A stretch of DNA of 28,689 nucleotides, from positions 1 to 28,689 of the forward strand of contig SFOH01000025.1 in NCBI GenBank assembly GCA_004552485.1, given 5' to 3'. This document shows, piece after piece, positions 7,954 through 16,317 of the stretch. The translations under genes and the position numbers were made by a program. Origin of the DNA: Bacteroidales bacterium (GTDB lineage: Bacteria; Bacteroidota; Bacteroidia; Bacteroidales; Muribaculaceae). The notes beneath the pieces are model-generated. The model worked only from the letters and a program-made list of their open reading frames with translations. It was not told where the DNA came from and did no database searches. Within the stretch, counting starts at the first letter, position 1. Each line of letters opens with the position of its first letter.

Positions 7954-8931
7954 ATGAAGATTCGCTTAGCAGCATTACGCACCCGTATTCACAGCGCACT
8001 GAGCAGCCGTGTGGGGCGTAACGCGCTAACTTTCGCGGTCTTCGTGCTCATTGCCTCCGTGCTTTGGGTTGTTATGGCCCTCAACGAGGACCGCACTATC
8101 GATGTCCGCGCCACGGTGCGAGTGGTCAATGTCCCCGACTCGCTCAAGCTGATTTCTTATCTGCCCGAGGATGTGAGCATCAGTGTCCGCGCCACGGGCA
8201 ACGAGCTGCTGACGTTCTCGGTCAGTCGCAAGGCGGAGCTGCTGGTAGACTATAAGTACTATGCCCGCAACGGTCATATATCGCTGTCTTCCACGGAGAT
8301 GCGCACGCTGGCACGGCGTATGCTGGGCCAGGGCTCGCAGATTCAGGCGATGACACCCGACACGCTGAGTCTGTGGTACACGGGGCGCCGGCCGGTGCGT
8401 CTGCCGGTGCGTGTCGATGCTTCGGTGACGACGCTGCCCAACTGCGCGCTCACCCGGCCGGTGGTGTCGGCACTCGACTCGGTGCTGGTCTATTCGCTCC
8501 ATCCGCTGCCGCCCGATTTTATGGCGGTGCCCACGGCTCATCTTGTGCTCACGGATGTGGCCAAGTCGCAGAATGCGCGTGTGGCGCTGGTGACACCCCC
8601 GGGGGCTCGCGCCTATCCCGACTCGGTGATGCTGGGCATCAATGTGGAGCCGATGATTTCGAAGCGCGTTCAGGTGCCGGTGCGACCGCTCAATGTGCCG
8701 TCGCATCTCAAGATGATTCTTATTCCCGCGAAGGTGTCGGTCAACTACACGGTGCCGATGAGTCGTTTCGACGACACTCAGCCGGTCTTTGACGCGGTGG
8801 CCGACTTCAACTCGCTGGACGGCTCGTTCTCGTCGAACCGCATCAAGGTGGAGCTGCAGCGCGCCGAGGGCAATTTCCTGGAGGTCTATCTCTCCGCCGA
8901 CAGCATTGAATATATCATTGAACAGAAATGA
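7954..8931 (+). CDS. YbbR-domain membrane-anchored protein
   Basis: The 325-residue product has a basic N-terminus, one membrane anchor (about residues 25-44, LTFAVFVLIASVLWVVMAL) and then an extracytoplasmic region of repeated beta-rich units of the YbbR type (for example RATVRVVNVPDSLKLISYLP and VQVPVRPLNVPSHLKMILIP). The best-known relative is CdaR, a regulator of the c-di-AMP cyclase CdaA, but the role of Bacteroidetes members is not established and I do not assign one. The ATG at 7954 is preferred over the in-frame ATG at 7903 because the latter adds 17 unconserved residues overlapping the spacer hairpin. The stop overlaps the start of coaE by 4 bp (ATGA), indicating translational coupling. 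Confidence 0.88.
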   Translation: MKIRLAALRTRIHSALSSRVGRNALTFAVFVLIASVLWVVMALNEDRTIDVRATVRVVNVPDSLKLISYLPEDVSISVRATGNELLTFSVSRKAELLVDYKYYARNGHISLSSTEMRTLARRMLGQGSQIQAMTPDTLSLWYTGRRPVRLPVRVDASVTTLPNCALTRPVVSALDSVLVYSLHPLPPDFMAVPTAHLVLTDVAKSQNARVALVTPPGARAYPDSVMLGINVEPMISKRVQVPVRPLNVPSHLKMILIPAKVSVNYTVPMSRFDDTQPVFDAVADFNSLDGSFSSNRIKVELQRAEGNFLEVYLSADSIEYIIEQK

Positions 8932-9533
8932 ATAAACCCGTTCTCACAGCCGTCACCGGCGGCATTGGCGCCGGCAAAAGTGTGGTGTGCCGCATGCTGC
9001 GCTGCATGGGCTTTCCGGTCTATGACTGCGACGAGCGTGCCCGCGCCATCATCGCCGAACTGCCTGCCCTTCAGAAAGATATCTCGGAAAAGATCTGCAA
9101 GGATGCCTTCCGCGAGGATGGCTCGTACAACCGCAAGGCTGTCGCCGATGCGGTCTTTGCCGACGAGGAGCGTCGCCGCGCCCTCAACGCGCTGGTCCAC
9201 GCGGCTGTCTTCGCCGATATCATCCGCTGGCGCAACCGGCACTCCGGACACGCGCGGCTGTTCGTGGAGTCGGCGATTCTCTACACGTCCGACTTGTGGC
9301 ACATGGTCGACGACGCGTGGATTGTGGAGGCGGACGAGGAGACGCGCATTGCACGCGTGATGCTGCGCTCTCACATGACGGGTCAGTCGGTGCCGCTCTC
9401 GCCGGACGACATCCGCGCGCGTATGGCCGCGCAAGCGTTCTCGCCGGACGACTTCCCTCTCCCCTACTCCATCATCGTCAACGACTCGGTCACGCCGCTG
9501 CTGCCGCAGGTGCTCGCGCTCCTCGACGCGTAA
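8928..9533 (+). CDS. coaE: Dephospho-CoA kinase CoaE
   Basis: Catalyses the last step of coenzyme A synthesis, ATP-dependent phosphorylation of the 3'-hydroxyl of dephospho-CoA. The 201-residue product has the P-loop GGIGAGKS (11-18), the YDCDERAR substrate-region segment (32-39), the VFVE-type strand RLFVESAILY and the lid-region arginines (RIARVMLR). Length is standard. The start overlaps the YbbR gene stop by 4 bp, and a strong terminator follows 15 bp after the stop, so this is the last gene of the nusB-yajC-ybbR-coaE cluster. Confidence 0.95.
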   Translation: MNKPVLTAVTGGIGAGKSVVCRMLRCMGFPVYDCDERARAIIAELPALQKDISEKICKDAFREDGSYNRKAVADAVFADEERRRALNALVHAAVFADIIRWRNRHSGHARLFVESAILYTSDLWHMVDDAWIVEADEETRIARVMLRSHMTGQSVPLSPDDIRARMAAQAFSPDDFPLPYSIIVNDSVTPLLPQVLALLDA

Positions 9534-9548
9534 CCCCCAACCGCTTGC

Positions 9549-9578
9549 CGCCCGGATTTTTCTCCGGGCGTTTTTTTT
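9549..9578 (+). terminator. Strong intrinsic terminator after coaE
   Basis: An 8-bp stem CGCCCGGA/TCCGGGCG (9549-9556 with 9563-9570), a 6-nt loop and an uninterrupted run of eight T residues form a textbook rho-independent terminator. Confidence 0.93.
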
Positions 9579-9606
9579 CTATATATCAGCGCATTACAAC
9601 AAAGAA

Positions 9607-9651
9607 GATGCCGCAATCTCTTCCCCGTTCCGGGGTAGGGTTTGCGGCATC
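9607..9651 (-). terminator. Two-tier hairpin, likely terminator for the glutaminase-family gene
   Basis: A perfect 10-bp stem GATGCCGCAA/TTGCGGCATC (9607-9616 with 9642-9651) encloses an inner CCCCG/CGGGG stem (9623-9627 with 9631-9635). Read on the minus strand it is followed by TTCTTTGTTGT, so it suits termination of the convergent minus-strand gene. The rest of 9579-9755 contains no gene I can support. Confidence 0.6.
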
Positions 9652-9755
9652 AGTGCAGAATTATATAACATTCAACCGTATAATTTTGGAGAGCCGGTTG
9701 GACTCATATATCTTGTGGCTCTGCGGGCCAAAGATGTCTGCGGTGTGTGTTATGT

Positions 9756-10697
9756 TCAGGCTTTGACTGCTTCTTTGGCCTCGACGCTGACGCGGGCTGA
9801 GGCAAAGACGTTGTAGTCGATGGCGTTGGTGATGTAGCGGACGGCGCGAACACCTTTCTTGGAGCGGCCGTGGCGACCTACTTCGGGAGCGTAGGCGGCG
9901 ATGGCACCGAGGCCGGGGAGGATGGCGAGGACGAGGCCGGAGTAGCTGTAGACTTCGGGAACGCCGCTCTTGAGCATCTCGCGGCGGATGCGGTCGGCGT
10001 CGCCGTGGAGGGCGGCGATGGTGGTGAGGGGCGCTGAGTTCTCGCCGTCAAAGACGATTTCTTTGGTAACGGGGTTGACGCCGTCGGCGGCGATTGTGGC
10101 ACCGAGGGTGGCGAGTTCGGTGGTGGTGACGGTCAGGGCGCCGAGTTTGGCGTAGGTGTCGAGGACGGTGGCGGTGTTGTCGTAGAGTTCGTAGTTTGCG
10201 TCTGCAAATTTGTTTTCGACGTTGGCGGCGATGTTGGCGGCTGCGTTGGCCTGGTAGAGTTTGTCGTTGAGGACGGGTTCGTTGCCGAGCATGGACACGA
10301 GCATGTTCATGATGACGTCATACTTGCCGTCGGCGTCATTCTGGGGTTCTACGGCACTGATGGCACGCACGGTGTGGGGGCATACGCCCACGTTCTCATC
10401 ATTGATTTTGGCGTTCTCGGTTTTGCCGGCCTTTTTTACGAGTTCTTTGACGCTGTTCTGCTGGAGCAGTACGGCGTGTACGGGCACGGTGGCAATGTTG
10501 CCGAGGGCGGCACGTACGTTGGTGTCGCCTTTTTCGATGATGCGGCCGTCGGTGAGGACGATGGTCACTCCGTAGTTTTTGGCGTCGCTATAGGCGGCGA
10601 GGCGTTTGTCTACGGCACCTTTTTCGAGGTTTTTGTATTCTTCATAAGCGCCTTCGACGGCCTTCTTCAAATCGTTGTATGAGATTTTGCGTTCCAT
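9756..10697 (-). CDS. Glutaminase-family protein lacking the catalytic SxxK motif
   Basis: Glutaminases of this fold (serine beta-lactamase-like, GlsA/YbaS family) hydrolyse glutamine to glutamate and ammonia. The 313-residue length matches the family. The best diagnostic stretch is at about 178-210: VLDTYAKLGALTV, then TELATLGATIAADGVNP, followed by a C-terminal region (LAILPGLGAIAAYAPEV) like the family's conserved GGxxAVxPGxxGIAxxSP segment. However, where the family has the catalytic SISK motif, this protein reads NIAT (67-70), so both Ser and Lys appear to be absent. The usual N-x-M-x-N-x-G-A substrate segment is also not evident. It may be a non-catalytic paralogue or have a changed function. 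There is no signal peptide. It is a single gene facing coaE. Confidence 0.75.
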   Translation of the reverse strand: MERKISYNDLKKAVEGAYEEYKNLEKGAVDKRLAAYSDAKNYGVTIVLTDGRIIEKGDTNVRAALGNIATVPVHAVLLQQNSVKELVKKAGKTENAKINDENVGVCPHTVRAISAVEPQNDADGKYDVIMNMLVSMLGNEPVLNDKLYQANAAANIAANVENKFADANYELYDNTATVLDTYAKLGALTVTTTELATLGATIAADGVNPVTKEIVFDGENSAPLTTIAALHGDADRIRREMLKSGVPEVYSYSGLVLAILPGLGAIAAYAPEVGRHGRSKKGVRAVRYITNAIDYNVFASARVSVEAKEAVKA

Positions 10698-10856
10698 AGT
10701 AGTGTGTATTTGTTTTATGTGGTTGTTGTTTGTTGTCTTTGTTGTTTCTATTGCTTATAACAATGCGGGGGGCGCTATTGTTTACGGCGGGGGCTCTGTT
10801 TTGGGCTATTTTGGGCGGTTTTGGGGTGTGTTGAAAATTTTTTTCGGGGGTGGGTA

Positions 10857-10887
10857 TTGTTTTTTCGGCGGAAATGTGTTACATTTG
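10857..10887 (+). promoter_or_regulatory. Bacteroidetes-type promoter for the NlpC/P60 lipoprotein gene
   Basis: TTG at 10857-10859 and TACATTTG at 10880-10887 are separated by 20 bp, matching both elements of the Bacteroidetes consensus. The predicted leader is about 50 nt before the ATG at 10943. The divergent spacer further upstream (10698-10856) is rich in G-runs and shows no gene. Confidence 0.75.
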
Positions 10888-10942
10888 TAAACTCAATTTC
10901 GGTTTGTTAACTGATTGTTTACATTCTCCTCTCTCTTTGGTT

Positions 10943-12097
10943 ATGGCTGTCTTTAGGAAGTTTCTGGTGTTGGCTCTGTGTTTCGCCGCTGTTTCGGTAG
11001 CGGTAACGTCCTGTAGTTCAACGCGTAATAGCAGCCGTCAGCAGCCTGCGATCGTCGGCCCGGAACAGCCCTCTTCATCGTTGCCTGAGCGTCCTGCGCG
11101 GGGTTCGGTGGCGGAGGCGCTGGTTTCGGAGGCGGTGTCGTGGCTGGGTACGCCTTATGTGTGGGCGGGTAATTCAAAGGAGGGTGTCGACTGTTCGGGG
11201 TTTGTGATGGCTGTCTACCGCGATGCGGCCGGAATCAGTCTGCCGCGTACTACGCGCGATATGAGCAAGCACTGCAACCGGGTGAAATCGGACAAGCGCG
11301 AGATCGGCGACCTGCTGTTTTTCTCTTCGAAGCGCTCAGGCGGCGATGTGGCGCATGTGGGTATGTACATCGGCAACAATATGATGATTCACTCGTCGTC
11401 GTCACGCGGCGTGGTGAAGGACGACTTGAGCAAGAAGTACTATCGCGAGCATTTTCTGAGCGTTGGCCGTCCTCCTCAGCTTGCTGACGGTGCTAACAAG
11501 GCTCGCTCCGACAAGCAGTTAGCGAAAAAGGAGGACTCCAATAAGCGCGACAAAAAGGACAAGGACAAGGCCTCCAAGAAAAAGGAGGACAAGAAGAAAG
11601 ATAAGAAAAAAGACGAGAAAAAGGATAAGGCCTCAAAGAAGAAGGACAAGAAGCACCGCGACAAGGACACTGCCGTCTCGTCCGGTTCTCAAACTCCTGT
11701 CACTGAGCAGATTCTCTCTGCTTCGGGTATCGCGGTCGCCACAGCCGTCACGTCTTCGGCCGCCGACTCTGCCGCGTCCGCGGCTCCTGCCCGTCCCAAT
11801 CCGCGCGACCGCAAGCCGGCCCGCCGTCACAACACTGCTCCGGCCGTTGCAGCTACGCCCGCTCCTGTCGCCGACCCCGCTCCCGTTGCCGCCCTTGAAC
11901 CCGCTCCGGCCGTCGAACCCGCTCCCGAGCCCTCTCCCGCTCCAATAGCAGAGCCCAAGCCCACTCCCGCCCCGGCTCCGAAAGCAGAGCCCGCTCCAAA
12001 AGCAGAGCCCACACCGGCTCCCGCTCCTAAAGCAGAGCCGGCCAAACCCACTCCGGCTACCATCGTCAAAAACGCCTTTAACCGTTTCTCTAAATAA
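10943..12097 (+). CDS. NlpC/P60 family lipoprotein with Lys/Asp-rich and Pro/Ala-rich tails
   Basis: Predicted envelope cysteine peptidase of the NlpC/P60 class, which usually cuts peptidoglycan stem peptides. The 384-residue product has a lipoprotein signal ending at VTSC (C24). The catalytic domain (about 55-176) contains TPYVWAGNSKEGVDCSGF (Cys84), GDVAHVGMYIG (His138) and MIHSSS (His150), a complete Cys-His-His set. After the domain, residues 188-242 are an almost pure K/D/E run with KASKKK repeats. Residues 300-372 are a proline-alanine-rich tail with repeated PAPKAEP and PAPVA units. These tails could be electrostatic or spacer elements spanning the wall. The ATG at 10943 is chosen over 10850 because it directly precedes the signal peptide and lies downstream of the promoter. 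Confidence 0.92.
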   Translation: MAVFRKFLVLALCFAAVSVAVTSCSSTRNSSRQQPAIVGPEQPSSSLPERPARGSVAEALVSEAVSWLGTPYVWAGNSKEGVDCSGFVMAVYRDAAGISLPRTTRDMSKHCNRVKSDKREIGDLLFFSSKRSGGDVAHVGMYIGNNMMIHSSSSRGVVKDDLSKKYYREHFLSVGRPPQLADGANKARSDKQLAKKEDSNKRDKKDKDKASKKKEDKKKDKKKDEKKDKASKKKDKKHRDKDTAVSSGSQTPVTEQILSASGIAVATAVTSSAADSAASAAPARPNPRDRKPARRHNTAPAVAATPAPVADPAPVAALEPAPAVEPAPEPSPAPIAEPKPTPAPAPKAEPAPKAEPTPAPAPKAEPAKPTPATIVKNAFNRFSK

Positions 12098-12137
12098 ATT
12101 CCCGGTCGCCGGCGCAATACCCGGCGTCACGTTACGG

Positions 12138-12178
12138 CAAGCCCCCGGCAGCACGGTTGTGTGCGTGTCGGGGGCTTG
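12138..12178. terminator. Bidirectional hairpin between convergent genes
   Basis: A perfect 10-bp stem CAAGCCCCCG/CGGGGGCTTG (12138-12147 with 12169-12178) encloses an inner GCAC/GTGC pair. It sits midway between the convergent lipoprotein genes ending at 12097 and 12203. T-tracts are poor on both sides, so efficiency is uncertain. Confidence 0.6.
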
Positions 12179-12202
12179 GTCGTTTACGTTACTAAATTAC
12201 GC

Positions 12203-13039
12203 TCACTCTCCGAGGTCGGTGAGGCCGAAGAAGTTGATGGCGTAGGGTGTCATGTACGAGACGAGTTCGTAGGGGTAGAACGGGATGTCGATGATGCCCT
12301 GGGCATAGCTGGCCACTTCGTAGGGCTGGTAGCTGAAGACGATTTCGCCCTCGGAGGAGATGTAGAAGTTGTTGTCGCAGGGGAGGTCGGTGATGGTGGT
12401 GGTACCGATTTTGTCGGCCATACTCTCGGCCTGCTCGGAGATGCGCGCGGGCAGTTCTTTGAGGCCTTCGGGCGTGAAGAGTTTGTCGAGGGTGAGGATG
12501 GTGCCCCCGTTGTCAAAGGCATAGTTCACATATTCGCGGGCGTACATGCCGTGGGCGGCTCCGGCCATGTAACCTTCTGAGCTGATGCAATATACGAGCA
12601 ACTGCGGCGTGAGGTTGGCGACATATCCGGTCACCAGGTCATAGCTGGAGGCGTCCTTGGTATAATGGTCGCTGAGTTTCTCGGGCTTGTATTCCATGGC
12701 TGTGGACATGGTGTCGAGCCATGCTTTCACGGCCTCGGGAGCGGGCATATTCTTGATTTGCAAGGCCTTGTAGATGATGGAGTCACGCAGGGCGGTGACG
12801 TCGCAGCCGCCGAGGGCTTTGGGCATCATCAGCGACACTGTGTCGGTGTACACGAGGTCGGAGTCCTGCTGGAAGTCTTTGGCGGAACCGGTGAGGCGGT
12901 ATGTGGCGGCGCCGGTGAGTTCTTCGAAGACGTAGTCGTGGCTTTCTTCGGTTTTTTCTGCGCACGATGCAACCACACTTGCGGCAAGCAGGGCCACGGC
13001 GGCGCCTGCTATCATTTTGCCGAAATTTCTGTGTTTCAT
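12203..13039 (-). CDS. DUF3298/RsiV-type lipoprotein
   Basis: The 278-residue product has a lipoprotein signal ending at SVVASC, so it should be anchored in the envelope. The C-terminal half (about 190-265), with FTPEGLKELPARISEQ, then FYISSEGEIVFSYQPYEV and IDIPFYPYEL, matches the DUF3298/RsiV fold. The preceding part (YMAGAAHGMYAREYVNYAFD) is the DUF4163-like segment usually found with it. In Bacillus RsiV this fold binds lysozyme. Whether the Bacteroidetes lipoproteins sense or bind anything is unknown, so I leave the function open. No promoter match was found upstream. It precedes, on the same strand and 80 bp downstream, the stop of the large GH3 fusion gene. Confidence 0.8.
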   Translation of the reverse strand: MKHRNFGKMIAGAAVALLAASVVASCAEKTEESHDYVFEELTGAATYRLTGSAKDFQQDSDLVYTDTVSLMMPKALGGCDVTALRDSIIYKALQIKNMPAPEAVKAWLDTMSTAMEYKPEKLSDHYTKDASSYDLVTGYVANLTPQLLVYCISSEGYMAGAAHGMYAREYVNYAFDNGGTILTLDKLFTPEGLKELPARISEQAESMADKIGTTTITDLPCDNNFYISSEGEIVFSYQPYEVASYAQGIIDIPFYPYELVSYMTPYAINFFGLTDLGE

Positions 13040-13119
13040 AATCTCTGAGTGTTTATAAGGTATTTGTTTTTTGTTTCTGCTTATGACGGTCGTCCGTCAT
13101 AGATGTCGTCCACCGGTCT

Positions 13120-16100
13120 TTATTTCTTCTCCGGCTCGAGCGATTTGTAGACTTCGCTGAAGAGGCGCGCGCGGATGTTGCTGCGGTTGAAGATGGGGGT
13201 GGTGCGCGTGGGGTTCACGCGGTTGGTGAGGAAGATGAAGATGAGTTCGTTCTTGGGGTCCACCCAGAAGACGGTGCCGGTGAAACCGAGGTGGCCGTAG
13301 ACTGAGGCGTCGGCTTCGTCGCAGGTGGGCGAATAGCGCAGGTTCTTCACGTCGGGTTTGTCAAAGCCGAGGCCGCGGCGGCATGTGGGGCTCTTGTCGG
13401 TGGTGAACAGGCGCACTGTCTCTTCGGAGAGGATGCGTTTGTCGCCGTAGACGCCGCCGTTGAGCCACATCTGGCACATCTTGGCCAGGTCGGTGGCACT
13501 GCCGAAGAGGCCGGCATTGCCCTGGACGCCGCCGGAGAAGTTGGCGGTCTCGTCGTGGACGAAGCCGGTGAGGGTCTGTTTGCGCAGGTAGGTGTCGGTC
13601 TCGGTGGGCGCGATGTTGAAGGTGTTGCCGAAGGTTTCGGCGGGGCGGTAGGCGATGGTTTTGGCGCCGAGGGGAATCCAGATGTTGTCACGCACCCAGT
13701 CGCGGTGGTTTTTGCCGGTGATGTGCTGTTCGGCGTCCATGAGCAGGCAGAAGTTCAGGCACGAGTAGTTGTAGTTCTTGTTCTTGCGCAGGGGTGTGCG
13801 GTAGATGTATGCCTGGATGGTGTCGTAGGTCTGCGGACCCACCCAGATGCCGCGTGCGGCTTCAACGGGGAAGGCCTCGGTGCGGTGGTCCGAGGTGATG
13901 TCGCGGCGCAGGCGGCCGTCCTTGTGGCCGTAGGCGCCCTGCTGGATGAGGATGGGGTGGTTCTTGTCGGGACGCGAGGTGATGAGTTCGCCGGTGTATG
14001 TGGCGGGGTCGATCATGGTCTTGAACATGTTCAGCGAGGCGGGCATACCCGACTCGTGGTAGAGGAGCTGGCGGATGGTGATGTCCTCTTTGTCAGTGCC
14101 TTTGAGGCCGGGGATGTAGGTGGAGGCGGGTTTGTCGAGGTCTATCATGCCGCGGTCGTAGGCGAGCATGATGCCGGGGAGTGTGCCGAGGGCCTTGGAC
14201 ACGGAGGCAAGGTCGTAGATGGTGTTCTCGTTGACGGGGGCACCGCTTTTGGTGAGGCGGCCGTAGTTGGCGTTGTGGACGATGTCGCCGCCGCGGGCCA
14301 CGAGAACCTGGGCTCCGGGCATACCGCCTTGCTTGATGAGGTCGTTGACCATCGAGTCGATGCGGGCGGTGAGGGCGGGATTCATGCCTTTCATGGCCGG
14401 GGTGGCCTGGCCGAGGCGGGTGCGGCGCATCTTGATGCCGTCGCCGGCATTGCCGAGGTTTTTGACGGTGACGGGCATGGTGCCGGCAACGGGGATGGCG
14501 CCGAAGACGGCTTCGGCGGCGGCGCGTCCGCATTCTTTGAGGTTGTCATGGGCGACGATGAGCGCACCGGTCGAGGCGGGGAAGGGGCCGTAGGAGGAGG
14601 CGGTGTAGGGCGTGGCCATGAACACGTCGACGACACCGGGGATGCCGCGCAGCTGGCTGAAGGCCTGGGTGTATTTCTTCTTGCGGGCGCCCCAGACGGC
14701 GACTATCACGCGCGAGGCTTTCTTGATTTTGGCGAGTTGTCCGGCGGGGATGGTGCCGTCGCCGGCCATGGGATAGACCTGCACGTTGTCGCTGTAGCGG
14801 CGGCATACTTCGGCGAAGGGGTCGTTGGCGGGAGCGCCGAGGGTGACGACGGCGATGGAGCCTTCGGTGTTGAGGGGCAGCACGTTTTTGTTGTTGCGCA
14901 GCACGGTCACGGCTTCGCGGGCGAGGTTGGCGACGAGGGCTTTGGCCTGCTCGGTGTTGTAGACGGAGGCCTTGTCGGTGGCGACGGGCGCCTTGTCGCC
15001 CATGAGCATGTATTTGTAGGCGAGGACGCGTTTGACGCGTTCGGCTATTGCTTTTTTGTTGAGTTTACCCTCTTCGAGGGCCTTCATGACGGCGTTGAGG
15101 TCGGAGGCGGCGGTGGCGGGAGCGAGGAGCACGTCGGCACCGGCACGCAGGGCGGCCACGCAGACGTTGGTGCCGTCTGTGGTGCGCGCGCCTTCCATAC
15201 CGAGGGCGTCGGTGTATATCAAGCCTTTGAAATCCAGCTTCGTGCGCAGTATCTCATAGGTTTTGGGCGAGAGTGAGGTGGGTGTGCCGCTGTTGTCGAT
15301 GGCGGGAACGTTGAGGTGGCCGGTCATGATGCCGCTGCCGCCGTTCTTGATGAATTCGACGAAGGGCACGAACTCGGTCTTTTCGAGTTGTTTGAGCGTG
15401 CTGTTGACGACGGGGAGAGTCTTGTGGGAGTCGGCGTTGGTGTCGCCGTGGCCGGGGAAGTGTTTGGCTACGGCCTGCACGCCGCCGTCCTCGAGGCCGC
15501 GGGTGTAGGCGGCGACGCATGCGGCAACGCGCGCGGGGTCGGAGCCGAAGGCGCGGTAGCCGATGACGGGATTGGCGGGATTGGAGTTGACGTCGGCGAC
15601 GGGGGCGAAGTTGACGTAGATGCCGAGGGCGCGGCATTCGCGTGCCACTTCGCGGCCGTATTCGTAGATGGCTTTGAGGTCGTTGCCGGCGCCGAGGGCC
15701 ATGTTGTTCGGGAATTTGGGCGTGTTGTCAACGCGCATGGCCAGGCCCCATTCGCCGTCGAGGGTCATGAGCACGGGCACTTTCGAGCTCTTCTGGGCCA
15801 GGTTGTTGAGGGTGGCATACTGGCTGAGGGTGCCCTCGGTGAAGAGCATGGCGCCGATGCCCTGGTTGCAGAGCCGGCGTATGGCGGCTTCGGACTTGGC
15901 GCCTTGCGTGGGCACCACTTTCACGCAGAAGAGCTGGGCCACGCGCTCTTTCTCGCTGAGGGTGTTGTAGACGGAGTCCGCCCACTTGCGGGCCTGCTCG
16001 AGGCGCGTCTGTTCGGCGTCGCGGGGCGCGGGTGCGGCTGACGGTGCCGGCTTGGCGCAGGCAGCGCACACGGCGGAGAGCACGAGGGCAGCCGTCAGTG

Positions 16101-16125
16101 CATATCGGTAAATCTTTTTCATCAC
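13120..16125 (-). CDS. GH3 glycosidase / serine beta-lactamase-fold fusion, exported
   Basis: The 1001-residue product has a signal sequence (possibly lipidated near VCAAC) followed by two enzymes in one chain. Residues about 50-375 are a GH3 N-terminal domain of the NagZ type: DGEWGLAMR, KHFPGHGDT (221-229), the D-S-H general acid/base segment (232-234) and the nucleophile in TDALGME (D306). This suggests beta-N-acetylglucosaminidase activity on peptidoglycan fragments. Residues about 400-560 resemble the GH3 C-terminal domain. Residues about 585-995 form a class C beta-lactamase/esterase-like domain with SVSK (641-644), a YNYSCLNF segment and a GNAGLFG motif. Such fusions are common in Bacteroidetes. 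The long open frame on the opposite strand is a codon-bias shadow. Confidence 0.92.
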   Translation of the reverse strand: MMKKIYRYALTAALVLSAVCAACAKPAPSAAPAPRDAEQTRLEQARKWADSVYNTLSEKERVAQLFCVKVVPTQGAKSEAAIRRLCNQGIGAMLFTEGTLSQYATLNNLAQKSSKVPVLMTLDGEWGLAMRVDNTPKFPNNMALGAGNDLKAIYEYGREVARECRALGIYVNFAPVADVNSNPANPVIGYRAFGSDPARVAACVAAYTRGLEDGGVQAVAKHFPGHGDTNADSHKTLPVVNSTLKQLEKTEFVPFVEFIKNGGSGIMTGHLNVPAIDNSGTPTSLSPKTYEILRTKLDFKGLIYTDALGMEGARTTDGTNVCVAALRAGADVLLAPATAASDLNAVMKALEEGKLNKKAIAERVKRVLAYKYMLMGDKAPVATDKASVYNTEQAKALVANLAREAVTVLRNNKNVLPLNTEGSIAVVTLGAPANDPFAEVCRRYSDNVQVYPMAGDGTIPAGQLAKIKKASRVIVAVWGARKKKYTQAFSQLRGIPGVVDVFMATPYTASSYGPFPASTGALIVAHDNLKECGRAAAEAVFGAIPVAGTMPVTVKNLGNAGDGIKMRRTRLGQATPAMKGMNPALTARIDSMVNDLIKQGGMPGAQVLVARGGDIVHNANYGRLTKSGAPVNENTIYDLASVSKALGTLPGIMLAYDRGMIDLDKPASTYIPGLKGTDKEDITIRQLLYHESGMPASLNMFKTMIDPATYTGELITSRPDKNHPILIQQGAYGHKDGRLRRDITSDHRTEAFPVEAARGIWVGPQTYDTIQAYIYRTPLRKNKNYNYSCLNFCLLMDAEQHITGKNHRDWVRDNIWIPLGAKTIAYRPAETFGNTFNIAPTETDTYLRKQTLTGFVHDETANFSGGVQGNAGLFGSATDLAKMCQMWLNGGVYGDKRILSEETVRLFTTDKSPTCRRGLGFDKPDVKNLRYSPTCDEADASVYGHLGFTGTVFWVDPKNELIFIFLTNRVNPTRTTPIFNRSNIRARLFSEVYKSLEPEKK

Positions 16126-16228
16126 GAAAGGTGTGGGATTGGTTGGTTTCTGTTCGGGAGGCGGTGTTCGTCCGCGGCTTTCGAGGTCAGTGCGGCGGCG
16201 TCCGTCTCACATTATATTATATATGCGG

Positions 16229-16265
16229 CGGCATCCGTCGCGGAGTCGTCTCCGCACGGATGCCG
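16229..16265 (-). terminator. Hairpin after the 5'-nucleotidase gene
   Basis: A 10-bp stem CGGCATCCGT/ACGGATGCCG (16229-16238 with 16256-16265) contains an inner GCGGA/TCCGC stem and extends outward with a bulge. It lies downstream of the minus-strand nucleotidase stop. The following minus-strand sequence is A/T-rich rather than T-only, so termination is plausible but not certain. Confidence 0.5.
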
Positions 16266-16317
16266 TCCGCGGTCTATGTTCTGTCTTTTCTGTCCAAGGG
16301 AGCGAAAGGGGTTGGCG

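Noticed and set aside
9656..9755. Small gene or promoter at TAATTTTG 9681-9688
   Set aside because: There is no -33 element and no downstream open frame with believable composition. It probably belongs to 3' untranslated sequence between convergent genes.
13555..15276. 573-residue plus-strand protein
   Set aside because: It is fully antisense to the GH3 fusion, its product is a Gly/Val/Glu/Asp-biased reverse reading, and it has no recognisable domain.
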